This document shows, piece by piece, positions 50,323 through 63,368 of a stretch of DNA of 64,000 bases (position 1 is its first letter; each line of letters starts with the position of its first letter). A program made the translations under genes and the position numbers. The notes under the pieces are model-generated. The model was not told the origin of the DNA. It did no database searches and saw only the letters and a program-made list of their open reading frames with translations. Source of the DNA: Sebastes aleutianus (lineage: Eukaryota; Chordata; Actinopteri; Perciformes; Sebastidae). The DNA is taken from assembly GCA_916700875.1 (NCBI GenBank), contig CAKAKS010000062.1, positions 7,838,373-7,902,372 on the forward strand, written 5' to 3'.

Positions 50323-52251
50323 AAGTTCAACGTTTTGTAAAATATTCTTATTCACTTTCTTCCTGAGAGTTAAGGCCAAACAGCGTTTTTATTGGGGGGG
50401 GGGGGGGATTTGGTGTGATTAACTCCCAGGTCAATATATTTTTTCAAACTGTTGTTTTTTTTCATGAATGTGTTCACGCAGAATGTGAATATTACTCTGT
50501 GAAAAAGCAATGTCATTTTTTTTTTTTTTAAGGGAGGTTGATTTTATAAGCTTTCGCACCGCGAATAAAGGCATCAACCCATCACGTTGCGCCTTTATTT
50601 ATGAAACAACAACACAGAGGCTCTGTAGTCTGAACCAGGACAGCAAACTGTTACTCCTTTCAACCTTGACAAAGGCAGCGCATACCAGATCCACACCTTC
50701 TGTTCGTATCTTTTACAATAAAAGCCCTAGACATATAATAGTTGCAGGCAAGTATTTTGTGTTTTCGTGTTGTTTATTCGTCATGCCCCCGGGGTCTAAA
50801 GGCCTTTAGATAAGAAGATCTATACCTTCTTTGCAAATTAGGAGAAAATAATCATTAATTTGTTTTCTTAGCAGTGTGACTCAACTTTGATCTGATAGTA
50901 GTCAAATCTGAGTGCCTGATATATGACATTTTTTCAAGCACATCCAGAAATGTATCACTTCTTTGTCTGTGTGCATCTCTTTTCTCTGAAAAATAAGCCC
51001 AAAACAAACAGTCTTAAGTACAAGCTGGATGGGTGACTAATGGAGATTTGCATGCATTATCACTAAGGGAGTGTCCACACACAAACACACACACAAAAGC
51101 ATGAACAAGAATGCACGCACGTACATGTAGACAATGTGTTCCTTATGATGGTGAGCAATGATTTTGCATAGTCTATGTTTGATGCGTGTGGGTGTGCGTT
51201 ACTTTGCATTATCGTTGGGTGTGGACTGTGTAACAAACATTCCTGTTTCTGTAGTGAAAGGAGAACTTAAAAGCAGGTGAAACTGCTTGCAGTTTATTAA
51301 ACTTAAATGTCAAACACAAATGTCTTTGTCACTCTCTACAGACTCCAATATTGTGTGGTCACACACCGGAGTGTCGGCCACCAAAGGTGCAGTTAAAACA
51401 GTTAAAATAGTCTCCGAGGGGATGACCCGACGTGACCGTAGCAGCTGAGAATTTCATAAGAGAGGATGGAAGGAAGGGGGGAGGATCAGAGGCAGAAGAA
51501 CGATGGAGGAGGATCCCAAACCACACAAAAGTGGTTGTTAAACGAACTGAACCTGTGACGTTCTGTCATCCTGCTTCTGTCTCTCACCAACAGGCCACCC
51601 TGACTCTCTCATTCACTTCAATGAGACCACTGTGCTGGCACAGCAGGGTGCCGCCACAGCAGGGTGCTGTCGTAGAGATCTCAGCCAAACAACTCCTCCA
51701 CATTAAAACAAAGAATACAGCTTTTGCAATTGCCCACCAGAATGACCCATATAAGCGTTTTCTGATCTGACATCCCACTATGTAGGATGACATCATTTGC
51801 CTTTGTCAGTTATGATCTCACTGCGCCATGATTTGGTGAGATTGAGGCACAAAACAACTTGATTATGGCTAAGGAAAGAGCATGGTTTGGGTTAAATTAA
51901 GCACTTAGTTAAAGTTAGAAAAACATCTTGGTTGGGGTTAAGGACCGATTGTTGTCATGGTTTCAAAATGATTGACTGTTGGCGGGAAACCAGTCTACCG
52001 TGTTAAAGTCCAACGATTTCTTGTTTTTGGGGTGTTTGCTGAAACAACTGATTCTGTCATTTTTCTTGTATTTTTCTCAAAAACCACAGGTTTAGTCCTG
52101 CAAAAAAGTTTACACTTTGTCAACTTTACTGTCGTGCAAATATGTCAAACTGCACATTCAAGTTACTTTACCTTGTACACACCCATATAAGCTGTAGAAT
52201 TTATGTCAATGATACCTTAGATGTACTGAAGAACAAAGATGCTGTATCAGC

Positions 52252-52850
52252 CATAGACTGTATATAAGAAGTGGGCGTAGTCACCGTGAAGTCACCCATT
52301 GGTTTGTGGACTGCCCTTTTGAAGCCTCGAGTTCGGCATTTTGGCCGTTTCTATCTTGTTTTTTTGCAACCAGAAGTGACACGAGAGGGTGGAGCTAAGT
52401 ACAACCAAACACTGAATAAGACATTTATAGGCGACTGAAATGTTATAATTAACTTTCATGAACTGAAAACACATTATGAAAGAAGACGAAAACATGAACA
52501 ACACCCACACTGGACAACGCTGTGGTAGCGACCTGTCAATCACAAGGTAGCGACGCCCTAAAGCATACCCTAATTTATGGTCTATTTGACTCTAAATGGG
52601 ACCATAATTTACTAAATGAACATCAAGCTGTATTGAAGAAGACTTGAAACTAGCGATTGAGATCATAAACACATGTTTAAAATGTTTACTGAGGTAATAA
52701 ATCAAGTGAGAAGTAGGCTCATTTTCTCATAGACTTCTAAACAATCAGACTTCTTTTTGCAACCAGAGGAGTCGCCCCCTGCCCTCCCAGTTTAAGACAC
52801 TTCAGCATTGGCTTCACTTCTCAGACCCGGAGGTTGCCCACTGGTATCAG
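52252..52850. mobile_element. Rearranged copy of the 3651-4433 fold-back element
   Basis: The first 110 bp match the terminus (CATAGACTGTATATAAGAAG). The following sequence, to about 52830, matches the reverse complement of 4340-3890, including GTCGCCCCCTG and TCAAGTGAGAAGTAGGCTCA. The other terminus is missing. GTATCAG occurs at 52244-52250 and 52844-52850 and may be a target duplication or chance. Confidence 0.65.
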
Positions 52851-53219
52851 CACTCGATGGCAGTACTTATAAAATGAAATGAAATCCACAAACACTTTGT
52901 TTGCTTCTGGGTTTCATTTTTTTCACATGCAATTTGTTAACCGCACCACGTCCAGATCACACCCATCTTTTTTCCATAAACAACTTACTTCCTCTTTCCT
53001 CTTCAGTTGTGTGACATCTCTACCCTGACAAACACTTTCACCCAAACACACACACAACTTCCTCTGTTAATCCTTATAGAAAAAGTGTGAGTTATGTTAA
53101 GGCTGGTGTGTGAGTGTGTGTGTTTGTGGCATTGTTCCCAGTGTGATGACTGTTTGTGCAGCCAAGGCTTAACTTTTGTGCTGAGTAACTCTGTGACCAA
53201 AATCTGACCTGAGTCTATT

Positions 53220-53253
<34 letters not shown>

Positions 53254-53540
53254 CCACTTGCTGAATGGACAGAATGTGCCTGACTTCATGATGGACTATC
53301 TAGTCTAGTGTGTGTGTCTGTGTGTGTGTGTTTGACAGATTGTCAGATGATGTCATTGTTCAATATTCCGGCACAAAACATTTGAAATATCTAAGTCAGT
53401 TAAGGTTAATAATAATAATAATATAACATAACCTCTTGTTTTATTACAGAGAGCAAATGCTCAATAATCTATACACATTCCTATTTTTTGCTGCCATGCT
53501 AGCAGCATAACTGTAGGGATTCCAATGTCTGTTGGTGAAC

Positions 53541-53806
53541 CGGTCCACCACTTTTGCTAAAATATCTCAACAATCTCATCGATTACCATGACATTTTCTA
53601 CAGACATTTATGGTCCATAGAGGATGAATCCTACTGACTTTGGTGATACCCTGACTTTTCTTCTAACATCACCATGAGGTTCACATCTGTGGTTATGAGT
53701 GAAATGTCTTAAAAGCTATTAAAGAGATTGCCATGGGATTTTGCGCAGACATCCATGCCCCCCTCTGGATGAAGAGTAATCATTTTGATGAGTGTTTAAG
53801 TGTCAC
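53541..53806 (+). repeat. Two-unit degenerate repeat common in fish genomes
   Basis: Two related units of roughly 130 bp, each reading AT-TACCATGACATTTTCTACAGACAT or GATTGCCATGGGATTTTGCG-CAGACAT, followed by GGATGAA and GTGAAATGTCTTAA blocks. It is a widely dispersed fish repeat by recognition and has no coding role. Confidence 0.6.
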
Positions 53807-53810
53807 GGTC

Positions 53811-54331
53811 CCTCCTCCGTGACACCTGCCTGCCTGTGTGTTTTTATTATTTTTTTAATCTGGCATTACCGCTGCATTTTTTTATACAGTACATTTAAAC
53901 TAACATTAATATTAACTAACTAACATTTATTTATTTATTTATACTATTCTTGCATTTTTACACACTTAAAGATAGATCCAATTTTTCAGCTTTATTAATT
54001 GCACTGTTGTTATACATATTTCGTATTTATATTTTCTAATGATTTCTCTAAACCTATGTTTATTATATATTTATTTATTTATTTGTTTATTTATTTATTT
54101 ATTTATTGTTTCCTGTTTATCTGTTTTCCCGCCTGCTCTCCTCAACTAACTGCTGCTCTCCACCCTCCAGAGGAAAAACCTACCTGCCACACCAGTCAGC
54201 TCACATCCCCGGAACCCCCCTTTCCCCTCACCACCGCCAACGCCAGGCTGCAATATCAAAAACTCCTGTAATAAAATACTTACCTTTTCCCCTAGCGTCT
54301 GCATTTGGGTCCAGCCACAGAAAGCCTGACA
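53811..54331 (+). mobile_element. Possible solo LTR
   Basis: Starts TGTCACGGTCCCTCC and ends AAGCCTGACA, so it has TG...CA borders. It contains AATAAAATACTTACC and CTGCATTTGGGTCCAGCC near the 3' end, as in fish Gypsy-type LTRs. Flanks TTAAG (53806-53810) and TTAAC (54332-54336) differ by one base. A TTTA tetranucleotide expansion sits inside (54070-54110). No internal retroelement genes are nearby. The call is tentative. Confidence 0.45.
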
Positions 54332-55368
54332 TTAACTTTTTTCATCTTGTGCCATCAATCTGGTGGTAGCTTCATATTTACCATATAAACATGAGGGCGC
54401 ATCTCATCTAACTCTCAGAAAGAAAGCGAATAAGCGTACATGGCAGTGTCAACACTGATCTCCCTTCAGGGTCTTCATGGGTCTACACCGCACTCTGCAC
54501 TCAGGTTTGACACATTTCAAACACATATAGTTCTAAAGGAAAATCTAGTTCCTTTACATCCAGAGTCTTGTTCTCATTGGCTATTTATTTGTTTACTTTC
54601 TTCCTCTATTCTACCAATATGCAGTACATAACTAATGTGTACACATGAGCACTAACGGCCACAATAGGAGTTTAATTCCCGCTGGGCTCACCTAGTCTAA
54701 AAATGCATGAAATAGAGTTTGTTTTCTCCCTTTCAGAGCATTGTACACAGGCTAATGTCAGCTTCTCTCTCCATTCAAAGAGCTAATTGAACCTTTTTAG
54801 TGCTTCCATTAAAGGGTGTGGAGAGACATTGGGAGGAATAGCGAAGTGCAAAGAGGAAGGATATCATAGCTCTTTCACAAACTACTATTCCAAACTAAAG
54901 TCTCCAGCTGCACTGTTGTTTTCCTCTGCTCAGGCTTTCATGTAGCCTCGAGGGATGAATTACACACCTAATGACACCCCTCTCTCTGTGCTGCCTGCAC
55001 CCCTCTCTTTATGTCTCTGTATGCGTCTGTCTCTATCGCTCTTTTCATGTCTATTTTTACATCTCTCACAAAATGTTCTGTCACTCAAGGACGTTTCTCA
55101 CGTTTTTTTTTGTGTGTGTTACTGCACCACTAACATCTCCATCCTCAATGTCCATTTATAACAGCCTCATCGATATCTACAAATCCAGGACAACATCAGA
55201 CACATTTAATTGAAACATATTTGACCTAATATGTAAATTCTTAATGTAATTTACAATCATTGAAATCCCACTTGATGTGTGTTTTGTTTTTTTCTTTCTT
55301 CATTGACGATATGCGTCCTACACTACGCAGAAGTCAGTGCCCAGACAACACAGTAGGACAATCTAGTC

Positions 55369-55863
55369 TTAAAGGGGAACTACGCCCATTTTCAAAATTC
55401 ATACATGTTATTCCTATGGTCTAAAACAGTCCAAAAACACTAGTAAAGATGACCAACCCTCTCATAAATCCAAAAAACTAGAGTGCTAAAACTCAAATTT
55501 GTGATATCATCAGGTATAAAGTGTGGAACTGCTCCATAGACAATGAATAGGGAGAGATGTTCTAGATGACACTGAGAGCATTCAGGGGAATGTTGTGAAT
55601 ATATGGGAACATTTTCTATTCCACAACTGAGAACATTACATAGAATAAAGCTCATTTGGGTATAAAAAGGAAAGCAAACATTCTGTGGGTCCATAAAATC
55701 AGCCTCCATTCACTGTCTATGGAGCAGCTCCAGACTTTATAACCTATGACATCACAAGTTTAAGACTTACTTCTCTGATTTCTGGCTTTGGGAGAGAGTA
55801 GCTCCATGTCGGCCATGGAAATAACATACTGGAATTCTTCATTTAGGTGGTGTTCCTCTTTAA
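55369..55863. mobile_element. MITE-like element with TTAAAGGGGAAC termini
   Basis: The left end TTAAAGGGGAACTACGCCCA and the reverse complement of the right end TTAAAGAGGAACACCACCTA match. The 89-aa minus-strand frame at 55440-55709 lies inside the element and is not considered a gene. Confidence 0.8.
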
Positions 55864-56201
55864 TACACTGTGGTCTGGCCAACTGTTGGTTGACTTCCTA
55901 CCATGCACGGGAAAGCAGTGGTGAGCAGTGAATAAAGCTTGTTAAAGGTTTGTGTGAATACATTTGTCAGTTAATGACGGATGGACCGACACAAAGAAAA
56001 TATCATATTACACACTCTCGACAGGGCAAACAGTTGGGGGAGGGATAGGCACACACACACATAAACACACACATACACTCAGACACACACACACACAGGC
56101 ACAAAGATACCCAAATTTACCCATGTAAAAACACAGAGATCTTATACTGACAACAAGGATACATAAGATTCTTGAACATAGTAATATCAAGGGATAACTC
56201 A

Positions 56202-56202
<1 letters not shown>

Positions 56203-56258
<56 letters not shown>
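56203..56258. repeat. (CA)n microsatellite
   Basis: About 27 CA units. The 189-aa minus-strand frame at 56008-56577 is mostly Cys-Val read through this and neighbouring CA tracts and is not a gene. Confidence 0.95.
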
Positions 56259-56260
<2 letters not shown>

Positions 56261-58417
56261 AACACACCTAACACTTCTCCTTGTTCTTCGATCACAAAGC
56301 CAGACAAATGATACTCTGTGGACCAATCACCTTTTCCTGTGATGCCAGTGAGCCAATAAAACAGCTTGGAAACAAAGTTTAAATGTGTTTGAACGGAAAC
56401 AACAGTTGGCCACAAAGACCCACATACCAACATATGCAACACACACACAGACACACACGCACACACACACACACACACACACCTGTCGTATGAGTTCCCA
56501 GAGAGAGAAAGAGTGAGGGTAGACAGGTGGAAATAGATTTCACAAGGGTGACAGTCTAAAGATGCTGTATGCAGCATTTTTAAAAAGCTGTTGGGCAGTT
56601 TTTATTGGGACTGCCATCCGAAGCAGGAGTCTTAGACTCTCAAATGTATACTATTCAATTGGATCCAAAAAAAAAGAACACCGGTAAATGGTGTAAAGAA
56701 ATCTTCAGAGTACTTCCCATGGAAAGAAAATAAAAGGATATGAGAGCAGCTTCATAAATGTATGGCAACCACTGATAAATCCCTATAATCTAAGTGATTT
56801 ACTGTAATTCAAAGAGGAAGTGGCACAACGGACTGGAAAGCTCCAGAGGCTTTCTACAATTCACCTGATAAATGATTTGCATGTAAATAGTGGTGTGTTA
56901 GAAACAGTGTGTACATGTGCGTAAAATGTATCATTCTATGATTAATATGTGTGTTTATGACTCTAAGGGCATCGTTACAACCCCCCACCCCCTTATTTAT
57001 TTATTTGTCCGTTATTTTATTCTATGTTTTATTATTTCTTTTTTATTATTTTATTTTAATAATTTACTTTCAGTAATGTCCATCTGTTTACTGTTTCATC
57101 AAGCTCAGGCCTGTAACAAAATGATGTTATAATTAATGTAAAAAAATAGAAAAGAAAAAAACACAATAAAAGTAACTGTTACCGTGGTCTAGTTACTCTA
57201 TACAGTATATAAACTGTTTACACGACAACATGGTGTTACTCATGTCAACTGCATTGTTGATGCTTCCTGGGGATATTAGTACCCACTACAGTTCAAGGCC
57301 CTCCTGAGTCGCTGAACTACTCACCTTAATTATGTGTGACATAGATATTATGTCATTAAAATTCCAGATAGAGCAGCTTCAAAATCGCACTTGATTACAA
57401 CCATAGACTGTATGCATCACAGCATACTTTGTGTCAGCAAAGCTTGACGTTAAAAGAATGTGCATTGCATGAAACTATACTGTAAATTGTCAGAAATCAG
57501 TTCATATCTATTCATTTCATCAGCTTTAATTCAAAGTTGTATTAAACTTGAACATAATGCTTGTGTGTGTGTCTATATGACTTAAGTCAAACAACAGCAC
57601 CACTTAGTGGACATAGTTAGTTCCTGCTGCTAATTCACATTAATAATCATAATTTTGTAGAACACAATACTGTTAAATACTGAGTAACACTAAATACTAA
57701 ATGGATTACTTTTCCAGCTTATGGCAGTGCCCCAAAAGGTAGGGAAGTGTTAAATTCTAGCATCATTTTGGCTCAATATAAGTCAGTCTTACAATGATCT
57801 TGTTTGGTACACCATTGTAGCAGCTCTTTAAATAAGACAATTAAGGTTTGATGATTTTTTTTTTTATATATATAAAGCTCTGAAGTTTCAAACATTTGCA
57901 GATTAATCTTTAGATCTTTTGGCTGGGAACTTTCAAGGTATGACCTTGTAAATGTATAATAATGCCAATTAATGCGCTGTTTTTCTTCTTCACCAACTTG
58001 TTTCGTGTTAAATAAAGTGTAATACTACATTAGAAGAATTTAATAACCATTGTATGCCATTGTTATTTGTTCATCTGTTTTTTACATCTGCTTTTGTAAA
58101 AAAAAAAAAAGAAAGAAACTCAAAGTTTAATTTTAGCTGTATTCTGTTGAGGTATCATCAAAACAACTCAACAGCAGTTTGACTGATATTACTTGGAATG
58201 CACAGCACATCAAAAAAAAAAAAATATTCAAAATAAATTTAGATATCTGTATTTGCAAATTATTTATTTTTTGTCTTGTTTGTTATTGTTTTTTTTCCTT
58301 CCTCTTTTCTCTCCAATGGGAGGTCAAAGGCCAGGTGCCAAAAAGTGCGTCACTATAACGTTACCACACAGTCTATGAACGTTACACACACACACAAACA
58401 CACATACTTGAAAAAGG

Positions 58418-58643
58418 TTTTCTTTTCTTTTTTCAGGAAAAGCCCGGAAAAACAGCTACATCCGTCGAGGCTTGTGTCATCTGAAAGGGTTTGGTTTCAT
58501 CAGAAGTAGGTTGGACAACTACAGAGCCAGGAATACATATTATATTCATAGTTTCCTCGCGGTAGACGCGGCCGGTACATACTGAGTGCGTATCCGGAAC
58601 CTTCGAAGGGGGAAGACTTTAACAGGAGCACACTCGTGTAAAG
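58418..58643 (+). promoter_or_regulatory. nubp1: Distal nubp1 promoter/leader (copy A)
   Basis: The stretch before the ATG has CpG-containing motifs (CTCGCGGTAGACGCGGCCGG, GTATCCGGAACCTTCG) absent from the AT-rich surroundings, consistent with a TATA-less promoter and short leader. A polypyrimidine tract with CAG (TTTTCTTTTCTTTTTTCAG, ending about 58436) also resembles a splice acceptor, so part of this could be a leader exon. Confidence 0.5.
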
Positions 58644-58674
58644 ATGTCAGACGTACCAGATAATGCACCGGAGC
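58644..58674 (+). CDS. nubp1: Duplicated nubp1 exon 1 (distal copy), coding part
   Basis: ATG followed by codons for SDVPDNAPE and one base of the next codon, then donor GTGAGT at 58675. Coding bases and donor are identical to the proximal copy at 61904-61934. It has no exon 2 of its own; the next nubp1 exon is at 63494, so use of this exon would require a 4.8-kb first intron that skips the proximal copy. It may be an alternative first exon giving the same protein, a silent leftover of the duplication, or an assembly duplicate. Confidence 0.75.
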
Positions 58675-59468
58675 GTGAGTTTTTACATTATTTGGGACTT
58701 TTAGACAATAAAATTGATTCGTAATTTGTAATATTACCGTTACTGTAACGTTAAGGTAACTAGTGGTGGGTTTTAAACAAACGTGTCACAGTTAATCACG
58801 TCTCTGTTGCTGTTGACAACACTGTACTGGCAATATTCCAGAATGTGATCAAAACATGCACATGCACCATGATATGTCTGCTACTGCTTCTTTTAGATAC
58901 AATTAAACAGAAATGGCTTGTTGGGTTGTGAAGTTTAATGACGCACTTACTAAAGTGTTTCTCTCCTAACGTGACAACCACTATAGATAAACGTCAGCAA
59001 ATTAATGTCGTTACAGAATTTGGTAATTTTTGCCTGAATAAGATATAATATAAGCTAATAAATACACTGAATGTGCCACACTACTCCATGAGATGTTGCC
59101 GAGTCATTGTGACACAGTTCTTCTCAGCCTCCAGAATCAGTGTGGAACGGGACAACAGTTACTATCTGTTATTTACTGATAACATACCACTTTTAACCGT
59201 ATTGTTCTGCAATATTAAATTGTAAAATCAATATAAGACATTATGTATACTTCATGTAATCTCCTAAACATCCAGTTTCTTTTAAAATCTCCATCTAATC
59301 GTATTTAATGTTGTTAAAATCATCTTATTCACGTCTTTATTGAAGCTATAGGATTGAGTGAACTATTCAAACCCAAGACTGTTGTTTTCTTCTCAGCCTC
59401 CAGGATCAGTGTGGAAAGTGACAACAGTTAATATCTGTTATTTACTGATAACATACCACTTTTAACAG

Positions 59469-59800
59469 TACTACACTGCATAATACTGAAGTTATTGAAT
59501 ATTTTTCCCATTACAAATTCAAAAGAATTATGCAAAATAATATTTTTTCCAAACTAAATGTTGTAGTGCAACCATGAGGAGATAAATGATGTGTGATGTA
59601 ATTGTGATGGTACTACACTGTACATTACTGAAGTTATTGAATATGTTTCCCATTTAAAAATTCACCAAAATTATGCAAAAGCAATTTTTTTCTAAATTAA
59701 GTGTTGTAGTACAACTACGAGGAGATCATTGATCTGTGAAGTAATTTTGGTGGTACTACACTGTATAATACTGAAGTTATTGAATATTTTTCTCTTTTCA
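59469..59800. repeat. Nested tandem array, period 142-143 bp (copy A)
   Basis: Units start at 59469, 59611 and 59754 with TACTACACTG and continue with ACTGAAGTTATTGAATAT, AATTATGCAAAA and GAGGAGAT landmarks; the third unit is partial. Just upstream, a TTCTCAGCCTCCAG block of about 80 bp occurs at 59121 and again at 59390. The segment following, 59814-60080, carries a 74-aa minus-strand frame in both copies that looks repeat-derived. Confidence 0.85.
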
Positions 59801-61678
59801 GCGTTGCATTTTGTAGACTGTCCCTGACCACTCGTCTCACCGCCGGCTGCACATAGAGACCAATGTTATGTGTCTGGATGGTTCATAACATAGCAGAAGT
59901 TCAGATTGTAGACACCTTGCGTAACATTTTATGCACATTTCCTCCAAATTCACCTTGACATATTTGGCATGTTTGGAAACTCTGGCATCTCTACTAGAAT
60001 CTAAAAGAAAGTCCTCATTTAGTCCTGTGGGTTTCATCCAAGCTTGAGATGAAGGTCCCACCAGCAGGCAGTGGGTTTTAAGAGGTTAAAAAAATATATA
60101 TATACGTATATAGTTCAACCATTGACTTGAGTTCTACTTCAGCAACTCTCTAAGGGCTCTAAGGGCATCGTTACAACCCCCCACCCCCTTATTTATTTAT
60201 TTATTTATTTATTTATTTGTCCCTTTTTTTATTCTAAGTTTTATTATTTATTTTTTATTATTTTATTTTAATAATTTACTTTCAGTAATGTTCATCTGTT
60301 TACTGTTTCATCAAGCTCAGGCCTGTAACAAAATTATGTTATAATTAATGTGAAAAAAAATAATAAAAATGGCAGTATTAAAAAGAAAAACACACAATAA
60401 AAGTAACTGTTACCGTGTTCTAGTTACTATATACAGTATATGAACTGTTTACACGACAACATGGTGTTACTCATGTCAACTGCATTGTTGATGCTTCCTG
60501 GGAATATTAGTACCCATTGCAGTTCAAGGCCCTCATGAGTCGCTGAACTACTCACCTTAATTATATGTGACATAGAAATTATGTTATTAAAATTCCAGAT
60601 AGAGTAGCTTCAAAATCGCACTTGATTACAACCATAGACTGTATGCATCACAGCATACTTTGTGTCAGAAAAGCTTGACGTTAAAAAAATGTGCATTGAA
60701 TGAAACTATACTGTAAATTGTCAGAAATCAGTTCACATCTATTCATTTCACCAGCTTTAATTCAAAGTTGTATAAACTTGAACATAAGCCCCTACTCCCT
60801 GCCTCTCTGTTTCTGTCTTTTCCTACTTGTGTTTGTGTCTATATGACTGTAACTTTTGCTGGCTTAAGTCAAACAACAGCACCACCTAGTGGACACAGTT
60901 AGTTCCTGCTGCTAATTCACATTAATAATCAGAATTTTGCTGAACACAATACTGTTAAATACTGAGTAACACTAAATACTAAATGGATTACTTTTCCAGC
61001 TTAGTGCAGTTCCCAAATAGGTAGGGAAGTATTGAATTGTTGCAACATTTTGGCTCAATATAAATCTATCAATATAGTCTTACAATGATCTTGTTTGGTA
61101 CACCACTGTGGCAACTCTTTAAATAAGACAGATACGGTTTGATGATTTTTTTTATAAAGTTCTGAAGGTTAAAGCATTTGCATATTCATGTTTATATGTT
61201 TTGGCTGGGAACTTTCAAGGTATGACCTTGTAAATGTATAATAATGCCAATTAATGCATTATTTTTGTTCTTCACCAACTTGTTTCGTGTTAAATAAAGT
61301 GTAACACTACATTAGAATAATCTAATAACCATTGTATGGCATTGTTATTTGTTCATCTGTTTTTTACATCTGCTTTTGTAAAAAAAAAAAAAGAAAGAAA
61401 CCTAAAGTTTAATTTTAGCTGTAGTGTAAAACAACTCAACGGCAGTTTGACTGATGCTACTTGGAATGCACAAAAAAAACAATTCATCCAAATAAATTTA
61501 GATATCTGCATTTTCAAATTATTTATTTTTTGTTTTGTTTGTTATTGTTTTTTTCGTCCTCTTTTCTCTCATATGGGAGGTCAAAGGCCAGGTGCCAAAA
61601 AGTGCGTCACTATAACGTTACCACACAGTCTATGAACGTTACACACACACACAAACACACACACTTGAAAAAAAGGTT

Positions 61679-61903
61679 TTCTTTTCTTTTTTCAGGAAAA
61701 GCCCGGAAAAACAGCAACATCCGTCGAGGCTTGTGTCATATGAAAGGGTTTGGTTTCACCAGAAGTAGGTTGGACAACTACAGAGCCAGGAATACATATT
61801 ACATTCATAGTTTCCTCGCGATAGACGCGGCCGGTACATACTGAGTGCGTATCCGGAACCTTCGAGAGGGGGAAGACTTTAACAGGAGCACACTCGTGTA
61901 AAG
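61679..61903 (+). promoter_or_regulatory. nubp1: Proximal nubp1 promoter/leader (copy B)
   Basis: Nearly identical to 58418-58643. Visible differences include CGCGATAGACGC for CGCGGTAGACGC and one extra G in TTCGAGAGGGGGAAG. The CCGGAACC motif is kept. A 50-codon frame through this leader is open in both copies but stops 45 bases before the ATG. Confidence 0.5.
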
Positions 61904-63333
61904 ATGTCAGACGTACCAGATAATGCACCGGAGCGTGAGTTTTTACATTATTTGGGACTTTTAGACAATAAAATTGATTCGTAATTTGTAATATTACCGT
62001 TACTGTAACGTTAAGGTAACTAGTGGTGTGTTTTAAACAAACGTGTCGCTGTTAATCACGTCTCTGTTGCTGTTGACAACACTGTACTGCCAATATTCCA
62101 GAATGTGATCAAAACATGCACATGGACCATGATATGTCTGCTACTGCTTCTTTTAGATACAATAAAACAGAAATGGCTTGTTGGGTTGTGAAGTTTAATG
62201 ACGCACTTACATTAATCAGTGTTTCTCTCCTAACGTGACAACCACTATAGATAAACGTCAGCAAATTAATGTCGTTACAGAATTTGGTAATTTTTGTCTA
62301 AATAAGATATAATATAGGCTAATAAATACACTGAATGTGCCACACTACTCCCTGAGATGTTGCTGAGTCATTGTGACACAGTTCTTCTCAGCCTCCAGAA
62401 TCAGTGTAGAAATGGACAACAGTTACTATCTGTTATTTAAATTGTATAATCAATATAAGACATTATGTACACTTCATGTAATCTCCTAAACATCCAGTTT
62501 CTTTTAAAATCTCTATCTTAACGTATTTAATGTTGTTAAAATCATCTTATTCACGTCTTTATTGAAGCTATAGGATTAAGTGAACTATTCAAACCCAAGA
62601 CTGTTGTTTTCTTCTCAGCCTCCAGGATCAGTGTGGAAAGTGACAACAGTTAATATCTGTTATTTACTGATAACATACCACTTTTAACAGTACTGCACTG
62701 CATAATACTGAAGTTATTGAATATTTTTCCCATTACAAATTCAAAAGAATTATGCAAAATAATATTTTTTCCAAACTAAATGTTGTAGTACAACCATGAG
62801 GAGATAATTGATGTGTGATGTAATTGTGATGGTACTACACTGTACATTACTGAAGTTATTGAATATTTTTCCCATTAAAAATTCACCAAAATTATGCAAA
62901 AGCATATTTTTTTCTAAATTAAGTGTTGTAGTAAAACTACGAGGAGATCATTGATCTGTGAAGTAATTTTGGTGGTACTACACTATATAATACTAAAGTC
63001 ATTGAATGTTTTCATCTTTTCAGCATTGCATTTTGTAGATTGTCCCTGACCACTCGTCTCACCGCCGGCTGCACATAGAGACCAATGTTATGTGCCTGGA
63101 TGGAACATAAGATAACAGAAGTTCAGATTCTAGACACCTTGCGTGACATTTTATGCACATTTCCCCCAAATTCACCTTGACATATTTGGTATGTTTGGAA
63201 ACTCTAGCATCTCTACTAGAATCTAAAAGAAAGTCCTCATTTAGTCCTGCGGGTTTCATCCAAGCTTGAGATGAAGGTCCCACCAGCAGGCAGTGGGTTT
63301 TAAGAGGTTAAAAATATATATATATATATATAA

Positions 63334-63368
<35 letters not shown>

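Larger units (their letters stand above)
38491..56960. other. Intergenic region between emp2 and nubp1
   Basis: About 18.5 kb without a supported protein-coding exon. It contains inverted-repeat elements and other repeats listed separately, plus microsatellites at about 45241-45292, 53223-53250 and 56203-56258. Stretches such as 39660-41160, 41740-43930, 48210-49630, 50330-52240 and 54335-55365 contain only short frames with no recognised domain. Around 39800 there is the common fish repeat start GGAATAGTTTGATATTTTGGG. TEKT5, which lies here in human, was not detected. Confidence 0.5.
56961..60156 (+). repeat. Tandem duplication, copy A (nubp1 promoter, exon 1 and part of intron 1)
   Basis: Runs from CTCTAAGGGCATCGTTACAA to TTCAGCAACTCTCTAAGGG and is followed directly by copy B. 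Corresponding landmarks: ATG 58644 versus 61904, CTTGACGTTAAA near 57444 versus 60676, TAGTTCAACC 60111 versus 63367. Identity looks to be roughly 95% by eye (not computed), with indels of about 40 and 60 bp. The DNA to its left is unique in the window. Confidence 0.93.

Noticed and set aside
55440..55709. 89-aa minus-strand frame as a small membrane protein
   Set aside because: It lies wholly inside an inverted-repeat element with TTAAAGGGGAAC termini.
56008..56577. 189-aa open frame, the longest in the window
   Set aside because: Most of it is Cys-Val or similar dipeptide runs translated from CA microsatellites.
38491..56960. tekt5 expected from human gene order
   Set aside because: No frame with tektin-like coiled-coil sequence or splice borders was recognised; absence by eye is not proof.
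59837..60061. 74-aa minus-strand frame conserved in both duplicated units
   Set aside because: Its conservation is explained by the recent duplication, and the sequence looks like a repeat end (GTGGGTTTTAAGAGGTTAA). No domain seen.
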